Part shown: positions 39,996-51,968 of the stretch, piece by piece | How positions within the stretch are numbered: the first letter of the stretch is position 1 | Layout of the letters: each line of letters begins with the position of its first letter | Source: Vibrio chagasii | GTDB taxonomy: Bacteria; Pseudomonadota; Gammaproteobacteria; Enterobacterales; Vibrionaceae | NCBI RefSeq assembly: GCF_002954585.1 | Contig: NZ_MSCI01000002.1 | Location: 536,089 to 600,088, forward strand | Direction of reading: 5' to 3' | DNA length: 64,000 bases | Position numbers and translations under genes: made by a program | Notes under the pieces: generated by a model | Seen by the model: only the letters and a program-made list of their open reading frames with translations | Databases searched by the model: none | What the model was told of the DNA's origin: nothing

Positions 39996-42176
39996 ATGAG
40001 CTACGATTTAGACGAAGATATTCTTCAGGACTTTTTAGTCGAAGCAGGAGAGATCCTTGAGCTTCTATCAGAGCAGCTGGTAGAACTTGAGAATAACCCT
40101 GACGACAAAGACCTATTAAATGCTATTTTCCGTGGTTTCCATACAGTAAAAGGTGGTGCTGGTTTCCTAGCATTAACTGAGCTGGTGGATACTTGTCATG
40201 GTGCCGAGAATGTGTTCGACATTCTACGCAACGGCCAACGCAGCGTAACATCAGGTTTGATGGATACTATGCTGCAGGCTCTAGATACTGTTAATACACA
40301 GTTCCAAGCCGTGCAAGATCAGGAACCTTTAGTGCCAGCAGATCAAGCATTACTGGATGAGCTTCACCGTCTCTGTAAGCCAGAGTCAGCGGATGAAGTT
40401 GCACCAGTAGAAGCGCCTGCACCTGTTATCCCTGAGCCTATCGCTGTTGAGCCTGAACCGGTTGTCGAAAGTCCGAGCATCAGCGCCTCTTCAGTAGACG
40501 ATATCTCTGAAGATGAATTTGAGCGTCTGCTTGATGAACTTCATGGTAAAGGTGGTTCACCAACGTCATCTGCGGCTCCAACACCACCGCCAGCACCAGC
40601 TGCACCACAACCTGTGGTTGATAGTGGTGATATCACTGACGACGAATTCGAAAAGTTATTGGACGAACTGCATGGTGCGGGTAACAGCCCGACAAGTGCG
40701 GGTTCGACGCCTCCTCCACCGCCAGCTCCTCCTGTTGCTCCAGTTTCGGCGATGTCTGAAGGCGATGACCTGATGACAGACGAAGAGTTTGAGAAGTTAC
40801 TTGACCAATTACATGGTTCAGGTAACGGTCCATCGGCGGAAGAACTTGATGCGGCAACTAAGCCAGCAGAAGCGAAACCAGTGGCACCACAATCTGCACC
40901 TAAGCCGCAACCTGCCGCACCAGTAGCAGTTAAAGCTGAACCTACACCAAGTGCACCCGCGAAAGCGGAAGTAAAAGCGCCTGCTAAAAAGCAACAAGCC
41001 GAAGCGACCGTTCGTGTTGATACTTCTACGCTGGATACCATTATGAACATGGTTGGCGAATTGGTATTGGTTCGTAACCGATTGGTTAGCCTTGGTTTAA
41101 ACAGCAACGACGAAGAAATGTCGAAAGCTGTTTCTAATCTAGATGTTGTTACTGCAGACCTACAAGGTGCGGTAATGAAGACTCGTATGCAACCGATCAA
41201 GAAAGTATTTGGTCGTTTCCCTCGAGTTGTCCGTGACCTTGCTCGTAGCCTGAAAAAAGACATCGTTCTTGAGATGCGCGGTGAAGAAACGGACCTAGAC
41301 AAAAACCTAGTAGAAGCGCTAGCGGATCCACTGATTCACTTGGTGAGAAACTCAGTTGACCACGGCATTGAAATGCCGGAAGACCGAGTGATGGCGGGTA
41401 AATCAAGAACCGGTAAAGTGATTCTGTCTGCCTCTCAAGAGGGTGACCACATTGAACTGGCTATCGTTGATGACGGTGGCGGTATGGACCCAGATAAGCT
41501 TCGTGCTATCGCGGTCAAGCGTGGTCTGATGGATGAAGATGCTGCTTCTCGTTTATCAAATAAAGAGTGTTTCAACCTAATCTTCGCACCAGGCTTCTCT
41601 AGTAAAGAGCAGATCTCTGATATCTCTGGTCGTGGTGTAGGTATGGACGTTGTGAAAACAGCGATCAACACACTGAATGGCTCAATTGATATCGATTCTG
41701 AAATGGGGCAAGGCACCAAGATTACGATCAAGGTTCCACTGACACTAGCGATTCTACCTACCTTGATGGTTGGTGTTTCTGGTCACCCATTTGCGCTGCC
41801 TTTGGCTTCGGTTAACGAGATTTTCCATCTAGATTTAAGCCGCACTAACGTGGTTGATGGCCAGTTGACCATCATTGTTCGCGACAAATCGATTCCACTG
41901 TTCTACTTGCAGAACTGGCTTGCACCTAAAGCCGGCGATGTTGAGCTACGTAAAGGACATGGTCATGTGGTTATCGTGCAACTAGGTAGCCAGCGTGTTG
42001 GTTTTGTTGTTGATACGCTTATCGGTCAAGAAGAAGTGGTTATCAAGCCGCTTGATAAACTGTTGCAAGGTACGCCAGGCATGGCAGGTGCAACAATTAC
42101 AAGTGATGGTCACATTGCATTGATTCTAGATGTGCCGGACTTGTTGAAGCAGTACGCAGCTGCGTCAAGAATTTAA
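39996..42176 (+). CDS. cheA: CheA, chemotaxis histidine kinase
   Basis: This is the core array kinase of 726 residues. The Hpt domain (1-105) has phospho-acceptor His49 in [13 protein letters not shown]. Residues about 130-340 are a Pro/Ala/Glu linker carrying three copies of a 13-residue motif [12 protein letters not shown] (172, 215, 262). Dimerisation ([22 protein letters not shown]), ATPase ([21 protein letters not shown]) and CheW-like domains follow. No ordinary P2 CheY-binding domain was recognised; the linker matches the region that Vibrio CheA uses to bind ParP for polar capture. It is the flagellar (cluster F6-type) kinase. Confidence 0.97.
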   Translation: MSYDLDEDILQDFLVEAGEILELLSEQLVELENNPDDKDLLNAIFRGFHTVKGGAGFLALTELVDTCHGAENVFDILRNGQRSVTSGLMDTMLQALDTVNTQFQAVQDQEPLVPADQALLDELHRLCKPESADEVAPVEAPAPVIPEPIAVEPEPVVESPSISASSVDDISEDEFERLLDELHGKGGSPTSSAAPTPPPAPAAPQPVVDSGDITDDEFEKLLDELHGAGNSPTSAGSTPPPPPAPPVAPVSAMSEGDDLMTDEEFEKLLDQLHGSGNGPSAEELDAATKPAEAKPVAPQSAPKPQPAAPVAVKAEPTPSAPAKAEVKAPAKKQQAEATVRVDTSTLDTIMNMVGELVLVRNRLVSLGLNSNDEEMSKAVSNLDVVTADLQGAVMKTRMQPIKKVFGRFPRVVRDLARSLKKDIVLEMRGEETDLDKNLVEALADPLIHLVRNSVDHGIEMPEDRVMAGKSRTGKVILSASQEGDHIELAIVDDGGGMDPDKLRAIAVKRGLMDEDAASRLSNKECFNLIFAPGFSSKEQISDISGRGVGMDVVKTAINTLNGSIDIDSEMGQGTKITIKVPLTLAILPTLMVGVSGHPFALPLASVNEIFHLDLSRTNVVDGQLTIIVRDKSIPLFYLQNWLAPKAGDVELRKGHGHVVIVQLGSQRVGFVVDTLIGQEEVVIKPLDKLLQGTPGMAGATITSDGHIALILDVPDLLKQYAAASRI

Positions 42177-42189
42177 TTTAAGGATAAAT

Positions 42190-43308
42190 ATGGCGATTAA
42201 AGTATTAGTCGTTGATGATTCGAGCTTTTTTCGTCGTCGAGTAAGCGAGATCATCAATTCAGAGGCTCGCCTAGAAGTCATCGATGTTGCGGTAAATGGT
42301 AAGGAAGCGGTAGAGAAAGCGAAACAGCTAAGACCTGACGTAATTACCATGGACATCGAAATGCCTGTCATGGACGGTATCACTGCCGTTCGTGAAATTA
42401 TGGCGGCGTCTCCAACGCCTATTTTGATGTTTTCATCGCTAACGCATGATGGTGCTAAAGCGACATTAGATGCTCTAGATGCAGGTGCTTTAGACTTCCT
42501 ACCTAAGAAGTTCGAAGACATCGCACGTAACCGCGATGATGCCGTTGCGTTACTTCAACAGCGTGTAATCCAGATTGCGGCTAAACGTGCTTTCATGCGC
42601 CGTGCGCCAATTGCACCGAGAGTGGCAGCAATTGCGTCAACATCAACGCCATTGCGTCAACCGGTTTCTAATGCTGGTCCAGCCGCTAAACCTGCTGCAG
42701 CAACCACTGCGAAGTTCAGAGCTTCGGGCAAAAAGTATCAACTAACCGCCATTGGCACATCGACTGGCGGTCCTGTTGCGCTACAGAAGATTTTAACGCG
42801 TATCCCTGCGAACTACCCGCATCCTATTGTGCTAGTTCAGCATATGCCTGCGACTTTCACTGCGGCTTTTGCTAGTCGCTTGAACACCTTGTGTAAGATC
42901 GAAGTTCGCGAAGCTCAAGACGGAGACGTATTGAAGCCTGGTGTTGCTTACCTTGCTCCAGGTGGTAAGCAGATGATGGTTGATGGTCGTGCAGGCTCAG
43001 CTCGCCTAAGAATTATTGATGGTGGCGATCGCATGAACTACAAACCATGTGTCGATGTGACTTTCGGCTCTGCAGCTAAGATCTACGGCGACAAAGTGTT
43101 GTCTATGATACTGACTGGCATGGGCGCAGATGGTCGTGAAGGTTCACGCATGTTGAAAACTGCGGGCTCGACCGTCTGGGCGCAAGATGAAGATAGCTGT
43201 GTTGTATATGGTATGCCTCAAGCTGTAGCAAAAGCTGGCATTTCTACTGAAGACCTACCTCTGGACCGCATCGCGGAACGGATCTTGGTTGAAGTTGGGT
43301 TAGCTTAG
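42190..43308 (+). CDS. cheB: CheB, receptor methylesterase
   Basis: This is a two-domain adaptation enzyme of 372 residues. The receiver domain has Asp55 in [11 protein letters not shown]. The methylesterase domain has the catalytic Ser in GTSTGGP, His in VQHMPATFT and Asp in GMGADG. It removes methyl groups and deamidates receptors after phosphorylation by CheA. The linker (about 135-185) is Ala/Pro-rich. It follows cheA by 13 bases. Confidence 0.97.
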   Translation: MAIKVLVVDDSSFFRRRVSEIINSEARLEVIDVAVNGKEAVEKAKQLRPDVITMDIEMPVMDGITAVREIMAASPTPILMFSSLTHDGAKATLDALDAGALDFLPKKFEDIARNRDDAVALLQQRVIQIAAKRAFMRRAPIAPRVAAIASTSTPLRQPVSNAGPAAKPAAATTAKFRASGKKYQLTAIGTSTGGPVALQKILTRIPANYPHPIVLVQHMPATFTAAFASRLNTLCKIEVREAQDGDVLKPGVAYLAPGGKQMMVDGRAGSARLRIIDGGDRMNYKPCVDVTFGSAAKIYGDKVLSMILTGMGADGREGSRMLKTAGSTVWAQDEDSCVVYGMPQAVAKAGISTEDLPLDRIAERILVEVGLA

Positions 43309-43318
43309 GTAAATCGCG

Positions 43319-44087
43319 ATGATTGTTTGGAGTGTTGCAAACCAAAAAGGTGGTGTTGGTAAAACAACCACGACAGTGACCATGGCAGGCTTGCTTGCTC
43401 TAAAAGGGCACCGTGTGTTGCTGGTTGATACCGACCCACATGCATCACTGACCACCTATCTGGGCTACGACTCAGATACGGTGGAGTCTAGCTTGTTCGA
43501 TCTGTTTCAGCTTAGTGAGTTTTCTGCGCAGACGGTTAGACCACTGACGTTACAAACCGAAGTTGAAGGCATCGATATCATTCCAGCACACATGTCACTT
43601 GCAACACTTGATCGTGTGATGGGAAATCGAAGTGGCATGGGGTTAATCTTGAAGCGTGCTTTAGCTGCGTTGAAAGACGATTACGACTATGTGTTGATCG
43701 ACTGTCCGCCAATTCTTGGTGTGATGATGGTGAATGCCTTAGCGGCGAGTGATCGTATTTTGATTCCGGTACAGACCGAGTTTCTGGCAATGAAAGGTTT
43801 AGAGCGCATGATTCGCACGCTAACCATTATGCAGAAGTCTCGTAAAACGCCGTTTAAGGTGACGATTGTACCTACTATGTACGACAAACGAACCAAGGCA
43901 TCACTACAAACTCTTACGCAGCTGAAAGATGATTATCCAAATCAAGTTTGGACATCAGCTGTACCGATTGATACCAAGTTTAGAGATGCGAGCTTAAAGC
44001 GCTTGCCTGCCTCTCACTTTGCGTCGGGTAGCCGAGGTGTATTTGCTTATAAACAGCTGCTTATTTATCTCGAAAGGTTGGCGATAA

Positions 44088-44101
<14 letters not shown>
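43319..44101 (+). CDS. parC: ParC, ParA-like ATPase for polar chemotaxis arrays
   Basis: This is a 260-residue ParA-family ATPase unrelated to topoisomerase IV ParC. Walker A NQKGGVGKTTT lies at 8-18, with VDTDPHASLTTYLG and LIDCPPILGVM following. In V. cholerae and V. parahaemolyticus this protein recruits chemotaxis arrays to the pole through HubP and ParP. It overlaps parP by 14 bases, so the two are made together. Confidence 0.93.
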
Positions 44102-45215
<1,114 letters not shown>

Positions 45216-45285
45216 TACCAAGACTGGTACAACAAAAGCATCAAGTTAATAATAGTGGTCGGTAACGACGGCAAGAGGATTATCT

Positions 45286-45780
45286 ATGTCTCAAATGAGT
45301 GAAGTTGAAGTAAGAAAAGATCAAACGAATGACGAAGTACTTCAATGGGTAACATTCCAGCTAGAAGAAGAAACTTACGGCATCAATGTAATGCAAGTTC
45401 GTGAAGTACTGCGTTACAGTGAGATTGCTCCGGTACCAGGTGCTCCTGACTACGTGCTAGGTATTATTAACCTACGTGGTAACGTTGTTACTGTTATCGA
45501 CACTCGCTCTCGCTTTGGTTTGATGCAAGGTGAAATCACGGATAACACTCGTATCATCGTTATTGAATCTGAGCGTCAAGTTATTGGCATCCTGGTTGAT
45601 AGCGTTGCTGAAGTGGTTTACCTACGTTCTTCTGAAATCGATACAACACCAAGTGTTGGTACTGATGAAAGCGCGAAGTTCATCCAGGGCGTAAGCAACC
45701 GCGATGGCAAGCTGCTTATCTTAGTAGATTTGAACAAACTACTAAGCGAAGACGAATGGGATGAGATGGCTCACCTATAA
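45286..45780 (+). CDS. cheW: CheW, chemotaxis coupling protein
   Basis: This is a 164-residue adaptor linking receptors to CheA. The CheW domain is complete (VTFQLEEETYGINVMQVREVLRY, PGAPDYVLGIINLRGNVVTVIDTRSRFGL, VDSVAEVVYLRSSEID). A small hairpin GTACCA-AGAC-TGGTAC lies between parP and this gene. The stop overlaps the next start by one base. Confidence 0.97.
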   Translation: MSQMSEVEVRKDQTNDEVLQWVTFQLEEETYGINVMQVREVLRYSEIAPVPGAPDYVLGIINLRGNVVTVIDTRSRFGLMQGEITDNTRIIVIESERQVIGILVDSVAEVVYLRSSEIDTTPSVGTDESAKFIQGVSNRDGKLLILVDLNKLLSEDEWDEMAHL

Positions 45781-46292
45781 TGTTTGAAGCGCTTCCTTTA
45801 AGCCCTGCTGCACTGATTGCTGGAGTTGGGGTTTTTACGTTATTCATTGTGATTTTGATTAGCAAAGTAAAAAGTGCGATTCAAAGGCAATTGGATCAGT
45901 CACGTCTGCAAGTCCGAAACTTAGACAAAGAGCTACAAAAGTCGAGTAAGCAGTTGCTAGAAGTTCGCTCTGTTGTGGTTGGCCTTGGCCAGAAAGTGAC
46001 TGAACAACAAGATCTAATCAAACACCTGAATGAACGTATTGTCGAACTGGAACATGCGGATACCGATGGACGTTTGTACACTCGTGCAACGAAAATGGTT
46101 CAGCTTGGCGCTGGGATTAACGAGTTAATTGAAGAATGTGAATTACCTAAAGCTGAAGCTGAGCTTATGATGTCTCTGCAGAATAAGCTTGCTGGTAAAG
46201 AGAAAATTCCTTCATTAAGAAGCGACCCTTCCTCGTTTGATGGGCATCCCACCGCCTCTCGTGATCGCAGGGATCCACCTCGACGCCGTTAA
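45780..46292 (+). CDS. DUF2802 protein, coiled coil with membrane anchor
   Basis: This is a 170-residue protein of unknown function found after cheW in many polar flagellates. One N-terminal membrane segment (AALIAGVGVFTLFIVILISKV, about 9-29) is followed by a coiled coil (about 30-95). A conserved small helical region (TRATKMVQLGAGINELIEECELPKAEAELMMSL) follows, and the tail is basic. TAATG overlap with cheW implies coupled translation. A chemotaxis or polar role is inferred only from position. Confidence 0.85.
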   Translation: MFEALPLSPAALIAGVGVFTLFIVILISKVKSAIQRQLDQSRLQVRNLDKELQKSSKQLLEVRSVVVGLGQKVTEQQDLIKHLNERIVELEHADTDGRLYTRATKMVQLGAGINELIEECELPKAEAELMMSLQNKLAGKEKIPSLRSDPSSFDGHPTASRDRRDPPRRR

Positions 46293-46341
46293 ATTGAGCG
46301 CTACTCGTGATAAACAAATTCTGTTTGTTACACACTCCTCT

Positions 46342-46367
46342 AAAAAGAAGCTTCGGCTTCTTTTTTT
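46342..46367 (+). terminator. Terminator of the flhA-che operon
   Basis: Stem AAAAAGAAGC/GCTTCTTTTT around a TTCG tetraloop, ending in seven Ts. It closes the long unit that starts at flhA. Confidence 0.94.
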
Positions 46368-46512
46368 ATGCCTGAGTAACTGTTTATAGAACGATATTTA
46401 TAAGTGCTTGTTAGTATTGCAATATCTCATTTTTGGTCAAAATGTGTAAATTGTGATGCAGTAGTAACAGTTTCTTACCGACTTTGTTCTACTGAAAACG
46501 CCTAGTCCTGTT

Positions 46513-46541
46513 TTGTCACCATATTGGTGTGCTACTATACC
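46513..46541 (+). promoter_or_regulatory. Possible sigma-70 promoter of ccm operon
   Basis: TTGTCA, a 17-base spacer and TATACC. Start of transcription would be about 20 bases before ccmA, which has little room for a ribosome site. Fairly weak. Confidence 0.4.
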
Positions 46542-46568
46542 CCTCTCATTACTCGACTAAATTTACCT

Positions 46569-47186
46569 ATGCTAGAAGTCTCAAATTTAACTGCTATTCG
46601 TGACGAAAGGGTTCTGTTTGAATCGTTGTCTTTTCAATTGAAGCCAGGAGAACTGGTTCAAGTTGAAGGTCGAAACGGTACAGGAAAAACGACACTCCTT
46701 AGGATTATCACTGGTTTAGGTGATCGTGACGAAGGCACTATCTCTTGGGATGGCGAGCCAATCGAATCAAGTCGAGATGTGTATCATCAAAATCTGCTTT
46801 TTCTTGGCCATCAAACTGGCGTAAAACGTGAGCTTAGCGCTTATGAGAACCTCAGTTTCTACCAGTCAATTCATTGTGGCGAAACGAACAAGGAAGAGCT
46901 TTACCAAGCGCTTGCTCAGGTAGGGCTTGCCGGACGAGAAGATGTGCCTGCGGGTCAATTGTCTGCTGGTCAACAACGTCGCGTTGCTTTAGCTCGCCTT
47001 TGGTTAAGTAAGCAGATGTTGTGGATTCTCGATGAGCCGTTGACTGCGATTGATAAGCAGGGCGTTAAGGTTCTAGAATCGCTTTTTTCTCAGCATGCGG
47101 ATAACGGTGGGATTGTGTTACTCACTACTCACCAAGATATGTTTGCTGATAGCCCGAAACTAAGAAAAATAAAGTTGGGTGAGTAA
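46569..47186 (+). CDS. ccmA: CcmA, haem exporter ATP-binding subunit
   Basis: This is an ABC ATPase of 205 residues for cytochrome c maturation; with CcmB it releases haem-loaded CcmE from CcmC. Walker [10 protein letters not shown], signature LSAGQQRR and Walker B WILDEPL are present. The ATG at 46569 ([14 protein letters not shown]) matches the family length (E. coli 207). A GTG at 46524 would add 15 residues that overlap the promoter. No good ribosome site is visible. Confidence 0.95.
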   Translation: MLEVSNLTAIRDERVLFESLSFQLKPGELVQVEGRNGTGKTTLLRIITGLGDRDEGTISWDGEPIESSRDVYHQNLLFLGHQTGVKRELSAYENLSFYQSIHCGETNKEELYQALAQVGLAGREDVPAGQLSAGQQRRVALARLWLSKQMLWILDEPLTAIDKQGVKVLESLFSQHADNGGIVLLTTHQDMFADSPKLRKIKLGE

Positions 47187-47187
47187 T

Positions 47188-47856
47188 ATGATCTCTTCAA
47201 TGACCACGATTATCCGACGTGAGCTGCTTATCGCTTTTCGACGCCAAGCGGATATCTTTAACCCGCTATGGTTCTTCATTATTGTGATTACACTTTTTCC
47301 TTTGAGTATTGGCCCAGAGCCAAATTTACTTGCACGTATTGCTCCGGGTATTGTTTGGGTTGCCGCGTTGCTCTCTACATTGCTTTCTCTTGAGCGTCTT
47401 TTCCGTGATGATTTTCAAGATGGCGCACTTGAACAAATGATGCTGATGCCCATCCCGTTGCAGTTAGTAATATTGTCCAAGGTCATAGCACACTGGTTAT
47501 TGACCGGGTTACCATTAATTTTAATTAGCCCATTGTTGGCTGTCTTGTTGTCATTAGATTTTGACACTTGGCTATCTGTCGTAATGACTCTGCTTGTTGG
47601 AACACCTGCCTTGAGCTTTATTGGGGCGATTGGTGTTGCATTGACGGTTGGGTTGCAAAAGGGCGGGGTGTTACTGAGCCTGCTAATTTTACCGCTGTAC
47701 ATCCCTATTTTGATTTTCGCGACCTCAGCGATTGACGCTGCGGCGTTGGGCGTTGCATACAATGGTCAATTAGCGATTCTCGGCGCAATGTTGATGGGTG
47801 CGATGACGCTAACTCCTTTTGCGATTAGTGCCGCACTTCGTGTGAGTGTGAACTGA
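47188..47856 (+). CDS. ccmB: CcmB, haem exporter membrane subunit
   Basis: This is an ABC permease of 222 residues with six membrane segments. It is very like E. coli CcmB (NPLWFFIIVITLFPLSIGPEPNLLARIAPGIVWVAALLS). The ATG at 47188 is one base after the ccmA stop; an upstream GTG at 47179 overlaps ccmA and is less likely. A 147-base gap separates it from ccmC, with no clear terminator. Confidence 0.96.
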   Translation: MISSMTTIIRRELLIAFRRQADIFNPLWFFIIVITLFPLSIGPEPNLLARIAPGIVWVAALLSTLLSLERLFRDDFQDGALEQMMLMPIPLQLVILSKVIAHWLLTGLPLILISPLLAVLLSLDFDTWLSVVMTLLVGTPALSFIGAIGVALTVGLQKGGVLLSLLILPLYIPILIFATSAIDAAALGVAYNGQLAILGAMLMGAMTLTPFAISAALRVSVN

Positions 47857-48003
47857 TAACGGTACCAGTATCGTATAGCTATAGATAACCAAAGTGTTCG
47901 ATGAGACTCATAGAGTCAGCAAAACAGATAGCAGAACAAAGATATTATTATAATTATAGCTTTAGTAGCTGTAAGCAATATGAAGTAAGAGTGAGATTAC
48001 AAC

Positions 48004-48744
48004 ATGTGGAAATGGCTCCATCCCTATGCCAAAGCAGAAACGTCATACCAGCTTGCTGGTAAACTTCTGCCGTGGTTCTCAATCCTAGCGCTATTGTGTC
48101 TATCCGTCGGTACGGTGTGGGGCCTTGCGTTTGCCCCTTCTGATTATCAACAGGGTGATAGTTTCCGAATTATCTACATTCACGTTCCTTCTGCCATTTG
48201 GTCGATGGGCGTATACATGTCGATGGCGATCGCAGCGTTCATTGGATTGGTATGGCAGGTAAGACTGTCTGACATGGCGGCGTTGGCGATGGCACCGATT
48301 GGAGCGGTATTTACCTTTATCGCACTACTGACTGGTGCCGTTTGGGGTAAGCCAATGTGGGGCGCTTGGTGGGTTTGGGATGCACGCCTAACCTCAGAGC
48401 TGATTCTTCTATTCTTATATCTAGGTGTAATTGCACTGCACCACGCGTTTGATGACCAAAAAACAGCAGCAAAAGCGGCGGGTATTTTGGCTATCGTCGG
48501 CGTGATTAACCTCCCTATTATTCACTTCTCGGTAGAGTGGTGGAACACACTTCATCAAGGCGCAACGATCACCAAGTTCGCAAAACCTTCGATTTCAAGT
48601 GACATGCTATGGCCGCTTCTTCTCAACATCTTCGGTTTCGCTTTTTTCTTTGGCGCTTTGACCATGATTCGCTTCCGCAACGAAATCATCAGCAAAGAAA
48701 GTCATCGTCCATGGGTTCGCAAGCTTGCGGCTGATAAAGCGTAG
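48004..48744 (+). CDS. ccmC: CcmC, haem-handling membrane protein
   Basis: This is a 246-residue membrane protein that loads haem onto CcmE. The Trp-rich periplasmic loop WGAWWVWDARLTSELILLFLYLG and flanking His (IHVPSAIW, IHFSVEWWNTLHQ) are the haem-binding features of the family. Six membrane segments are visible. It is the third ccm gene; ccmD follows by 14 bases. Confidence 0.97.
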   Translation: MWKWLHPYAKAETSYQLAGKLLPWFSILALLCLSVGTVWGLAFAPSDYQQGDSFRIIYIHVPSAIWSMGVYMSMAIAAFIGLVWQVRLSDMAALAMAPIGAVFTFIALLTGAVWGKPMWGAWWVWDARLTSELILLFLYLGVIALHHAFDDQKTAAKAAGILAIVGVINLPIIHFSVEWWNTLHQGATITKFAKPSISSDMLWPLLLNIFGFAFFFGALTMIRFRNEIISKESHRPWVRKLAADKA

Positions 48745-48758
48745 TAGGGTAGGTATTT

Positions 48759-48965
48759 ATGTATTTTGAATCTTTGAGTGATTTCTTTGCCATGGGCGGT
48801 TACGCGTCATACGTATGGAGTGCATTTGGAATCACATTTCTCTTGATGATCATTTTACTGGTGGTAAGCGTTCGTCGTGGTAAGCAATTACTAACTGAAG
48901 TACAAGCTAAGGTTGATCGCCAAGCTCGTATCGATGCAGCAAAAAATATGGAGAACACTCTATGA
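48759..48965 (+). CDS. ccmD: CcmD, haem exporter small subunit
   Basis: This is a 68-residue protein with one membrane segment ([21 protein letters not shown], about 18-38) and a basic tail. It stabilises the CcmABC complex and release of holo-CcmE. Size, position and the [15 protein letters not shown] start identify it. It shares an ATGA overlap with ccmE. Confidence 0.95.
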   Translation: MYFESLSDFFAMGGYASYVWSAFGITFLLMIILLVVSVRRGKQLLTEVQAKVDRQARIDAAKNMENTL

Positions 48966-49444
48966 ACCCAAGACGCAAAAAGAGGCTGGGCATTGTCTTA
49001 GCGATCTTTTTTGGTATCAGTGCAACTGTTGGATTGATTGTTTATGCACTTAACCAGAACATGGATCTGTTCTACACACCAACTGAACTTGTTAATGGTA
49101 AAGATGGTAAGAAACCTGAAGTTGGTCAACGCCTACGCATTGGTGGCATGGTTGTCGTTGGTTCTGTGAGCCGTGATAACGAGTCATTGCGAGTTAGCTT
49201 CGATTTAGCTGATGTCGGCCCTAAAGTAACAATCTTATACGATGGTATCCTTCCTGATCTTTTCCGTGAAGGTCAAGGTATTGTTGCTCAAGGTGTCTTA
49301 AAAGACGCAACGACAATCGAAGCGTTTGAGGTGTTGGCAAAGCACGATGAAGAGTACATGCCTTCTGAAGTTGCGGAAGCAATGAAGAAAACACATGAGC
49401 CTTTGCAATACACGACTGAACAAAAAGAAGGAAAAGCTCAATGA
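48962..49444 (+). CDS. ccmE: CcmE, periplasmic haem chaperone
   Basis: This is a membrane-anchored chaperone of 160 residues that carries haem to CcmF. An N-terminal anchor is followed by a beta-barrel domain ([27 protein letters not shown]). The covalent haem ligand His128 lies in [13 protein letters not shown]. It overlaps both neighbours by four bases. Confidence 0.98.
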   Translation: MNPRRKKRLGIVLAIFFGISATVGLIVYALNQNMDLFYTPTELVNGKDGKKPEVGQRLRIGGMVVVGSVSRDNESLRVSFDLADVGPKVTILYDGILPDLFREGQGIVAQGVLKDATTIEAFEVLAKHDEEYMPSEVAEAMKKTHEPLQYTTEQKEGKAQ

Positions 49445-51411
49445 TAGCCGAGATCGGCCATTTTGCGATGATCCTGTCCTTGGGACTTGCATTGCTGCTA
49501 AGCGTGCTCCCACTGTATGGAGCCGCTCGAAATAACACATTACTGATGAACAGCGCACGACCTTTGTCGTGGGGTATGTTCGGATTCTTAGCGATTTCGT
49601 TCTTTATCTTGTGTTACGCGTTTTACACAAATGATTTTACGATTCAATACGTTGCAAGTAACTCAAACAGCCAACTACCTTGGTACTATCGAATTACGGC
49701 TGTTTGGGGTGCACACGAAGGTTCATTGTTGCTTTGGGTACTTATCCAAGCAGGTTGGACGGTAGCAGTAGCGACATTCAGCCGTGGTATGCCTCAAGAG
49801 TCTGTGGCTCGCGTATTGGCTATCATGGGCTTGATCAGTGTCGGCTTCTTGCTGTTCATTATCGTAACGTCTAACCCATTCCTACGTACACTGCCTTTCT
49901 TCCCTGTTGATGGTCGAGACTTGAACCCACTGCTGCAAGATCCGGGTTTGATTATTCATCCACCAATGCTTTACATGGGGTATGTAGGGTTCTCAGTAGC
50001 GTTCTCTTTTGCTATCGCTTCTCTAATGAGTGGTCGTTTGGATACGGCTTGGGCTCGTTGGTCTCGTCCTTGGACAATTGCGGCTTGGCTATTCCTAACA
50101 ATTGGTATCGCTCTAGGTTCTTGGTGGGCTTACTACGAACTTGGCTGGGGTGGCTGGTGGTTTTGGGATCCAGTAGAAAACGCATCTTTCATGCCTTGGT
50201 TGGCAGGTACAGCGCTAATGCACTCGCTTGCGGTTACAGAAAAGCGCGGTACTTTTAAAGCTTGGACAGTACTACTTGCAATCTCTGCATTCTCGTTGAG
50301 CTTACTAGGTACTTTCTTAGTGCGTTCGGGTATCTTGGTATCGGTTCACGCGTTCGCGTCGGATCCGGCTCGTGGTATGTTCATCCTAGGCTTCTTGGTC
50401 TTCGTTATCGGTGGTTCACTATTGCTGTTCGCAGTGAAAGGTGCGTCAGTACGTGTTCGCGGTAACTTCGATCTAGTCTCACGTGAAAACGCACTACTAG
50501 GTAACAACATCCTGTTGATTGCTGCTTTAGTGGTGGTGTTAGTAGGAACTCTATTACCACTCGTTCACAAACAGCTAGGTTTGGGCTCGGTATCTATCGG
50601 GGCGCCATTCTTCGACATGTTGTTTTTCTGGTTAATGATTCCGTTCTCGTTCCTACTGGGTATCGGTCCTCTTATTCGTTGGAAGCGTGACAACCTATCT
50701 AAGCTCGTTAAGCCGATGGTTATTTCAGGTGTATTCTCGTTGGGCTTGAGTGCGCTTTTGGTGATGGTACTGGCCGATCGTTTCAGTGGTACTGCGTTTG
50801 CCGGCTGGGTGATGGCATTCTGGATCATCTTCATGCATGGCTTCGAACTGCACGAGCGTGCGACTCACCGTCACACGTTCATGAAGGGGCTGACCAAGCT
50901 ACCACGCAGCCATTGGGCGATGGTGTGTGGTCACATTGGTTTAGCGGTCACTGTAATTGGTATCGCGATGGTACAGAATTACAGTATCGAACGTGATGTT
51001 CGTCTAGCGCCCGGGCAGAGTTATCAGCTTGAAGGATATGATTTCTTATTCACGGGTGTTCGAGATAAAGACGGTCCAAACTACGATGGCTACATTGCTG
51101 ACTTTGAAATCACAAAACAAGGTAAGTACGTCAACACACTTCATGCAGAAAAACGCTTTTATAGCACTGCCAAGTCTATGATGACTGAGGCAGCAATTGA
51201 CCGCGGGGTAACTCGTGACCTTTACATCGCAATGGGTGAACGTTTAGACGATAACAAATCTTGGGCTGTTCGTATTTACTACAAACCATTTGTGCGCTGG
51301 ATTTGGGCGGGCTCTTTGATCATGGCAATAGGTGGTATTGTTGCTATCAGTGATCGTCGTTACCGCTTCCGTAAACCATCCAAAAAGTCGGCTAAAGAGC
51401 AGGAGATTTAA
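49441..51411 (+). CDS. ccmF: CcmF, cytochrome c haem lyase subunit
   Basis: This is a large membrane protein of 656 residues with about 15 membrane segments that attaches haem to apocytochrome c. The WWD motif ([18 protein letters not shown]) and conserved His residues ([23 protein letters not shown]) are intact. It works with CcmH and CcmI. Usual family length. Confidence 0.98.
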   Translation: MIAEIGHFAMILSLGLALLLSVLPLYGAARNNTLLMNSARPLSWGMFGFLAISFFILCYAFYTNDFTIQYVASNSNSQLPWYYRITAVWGAHEGSLLLWVLIQAGWTVAVATFSRGMPQESVARVLAIMGLISVGFLLFIIVTSNPFLRTLPFFPVDGRDLNPLLQDPGLIIHPPMLYMGYVGFSVAFSFAIASLMSGRLDTAWARWSRPWTIAAWLFLTIGIALGSWWAYYELGWGGWWFWDPVENASFMPWLAGTALMHSLAVTEKRGTFKAWTVLLAISAFSLSLLGTFLVRSGILVSVHAFASDPARGMFILGFLVFVIGGSLLLFAVKGASVRVRGNFDLVSRENALLGNNILLIAALVVVLVGTLLPLVHKQLGLGSVSIGAPFFDMLFFWLMIPFSFLLGIGPLIRWKRDNLSKLVKPMVISGVFSLGLSALLVMVLADRFSGTAFAGWVMAFWIIFMHGFELHERATHRHTFMKGLTKLPRSHWAMVCGHIGLAVTVIGIAMVQNYSIERDVRLAPGQSYQLEGYDFLFTGVRDKDGPNYDGYIADFEITKQGKYVNTLHAEKRFYSTAKSMMTEAAIDRGVTRDLYIAMGERLDDNKSWAVRIYYKPFVRWIWAGSLIMAIGGIVAISDRRYRFRKPSKKSAKEQEI

Positions 51412-51416
51412 CTCGA

Positions 51417-51968
51417 ATGAGCAAAAAGATTTTATTCATTCCATTAATTGCATTCATGGTTCTAGCTGGAATATTTGCAACACAATTGATGCGCAACCAG
51501 TCGGGTGATGACCCGACTAAACTTGAATCAGTGTTAATTGGTAAGCCTGTACCCAAATTTGATTTAGAAGACTTAGAGCAACCAGGCAAGCTTCATGACC
51601 AAGCTATCTTTAAAGGCGAACCGCTGTTACTAAATGTTTGGGCAACTTGGTGTCCCACTTGTTATGCAGAGCATTCTTACTTAAATCAGCTTGCTGACAA
51701 GGGCGTTAAGATTATTGGTTTAAACTATAAAGACGAACGTAATAAGGCTGTAGGGTGGTTAAAAGAGTTGGGGAACCCATATCTGATAAGCCTATTCGAT
51801 GGTAACGGCATGTTAGGCCTAGATCTTGGCGTTTATGGTGCTCCGGAGACTTTCCTAATCGACGCCAATGGCGTTGTTCGTTATCGCCATGTGGGGGATG
51901 TGAACCCAACGAACTGGGCATCGACGCTTGAGCCGATGTATAACGAGTTGTTGGAGGAAGCGAAATGA
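51417..51968 (+). CDS. ccmG: CcmG (DsbE), thioredoxin-like protein
   Basis: This is a membrane-anchored periplasmic thioredoxin of 183 residues that keeps apocytochrome cysteines reduced. The N-terminal anchor (ILFIPLIAFMVLAGIFA) is followed by active site WCPTC (Cys79, Cys82) and GVYGAPETFLID with the cis-Pro. It starts 5 bases after ccmF and overlaps ccmH by four. Confidence 0.97.
   Translation: MSKKILFIPLIAFMVLAGIFATQLMRNQSGDDPTKLESVLIGKPVPKFDLEDLEQPGKLHDQAIFKGEPLLLNVWATWCPTCYAEHSYLNQLADKGVKIIGLNYKDERNKAVGWLKELGNPYLISLFDGNGMLGLDLGVYGAPETFLIDANGVVRYRHVGDVNPTNWASTLEPMYNELLEEAK

Noticed and set aside
40541..41302. 253-codon open frame on the minus strand inside cheA
   Set aside because: It is antisense to the repeat-rich linker of a clear gene; the Ser/Gly/Ala-rich product reflects the codon bias of the opposite strand.
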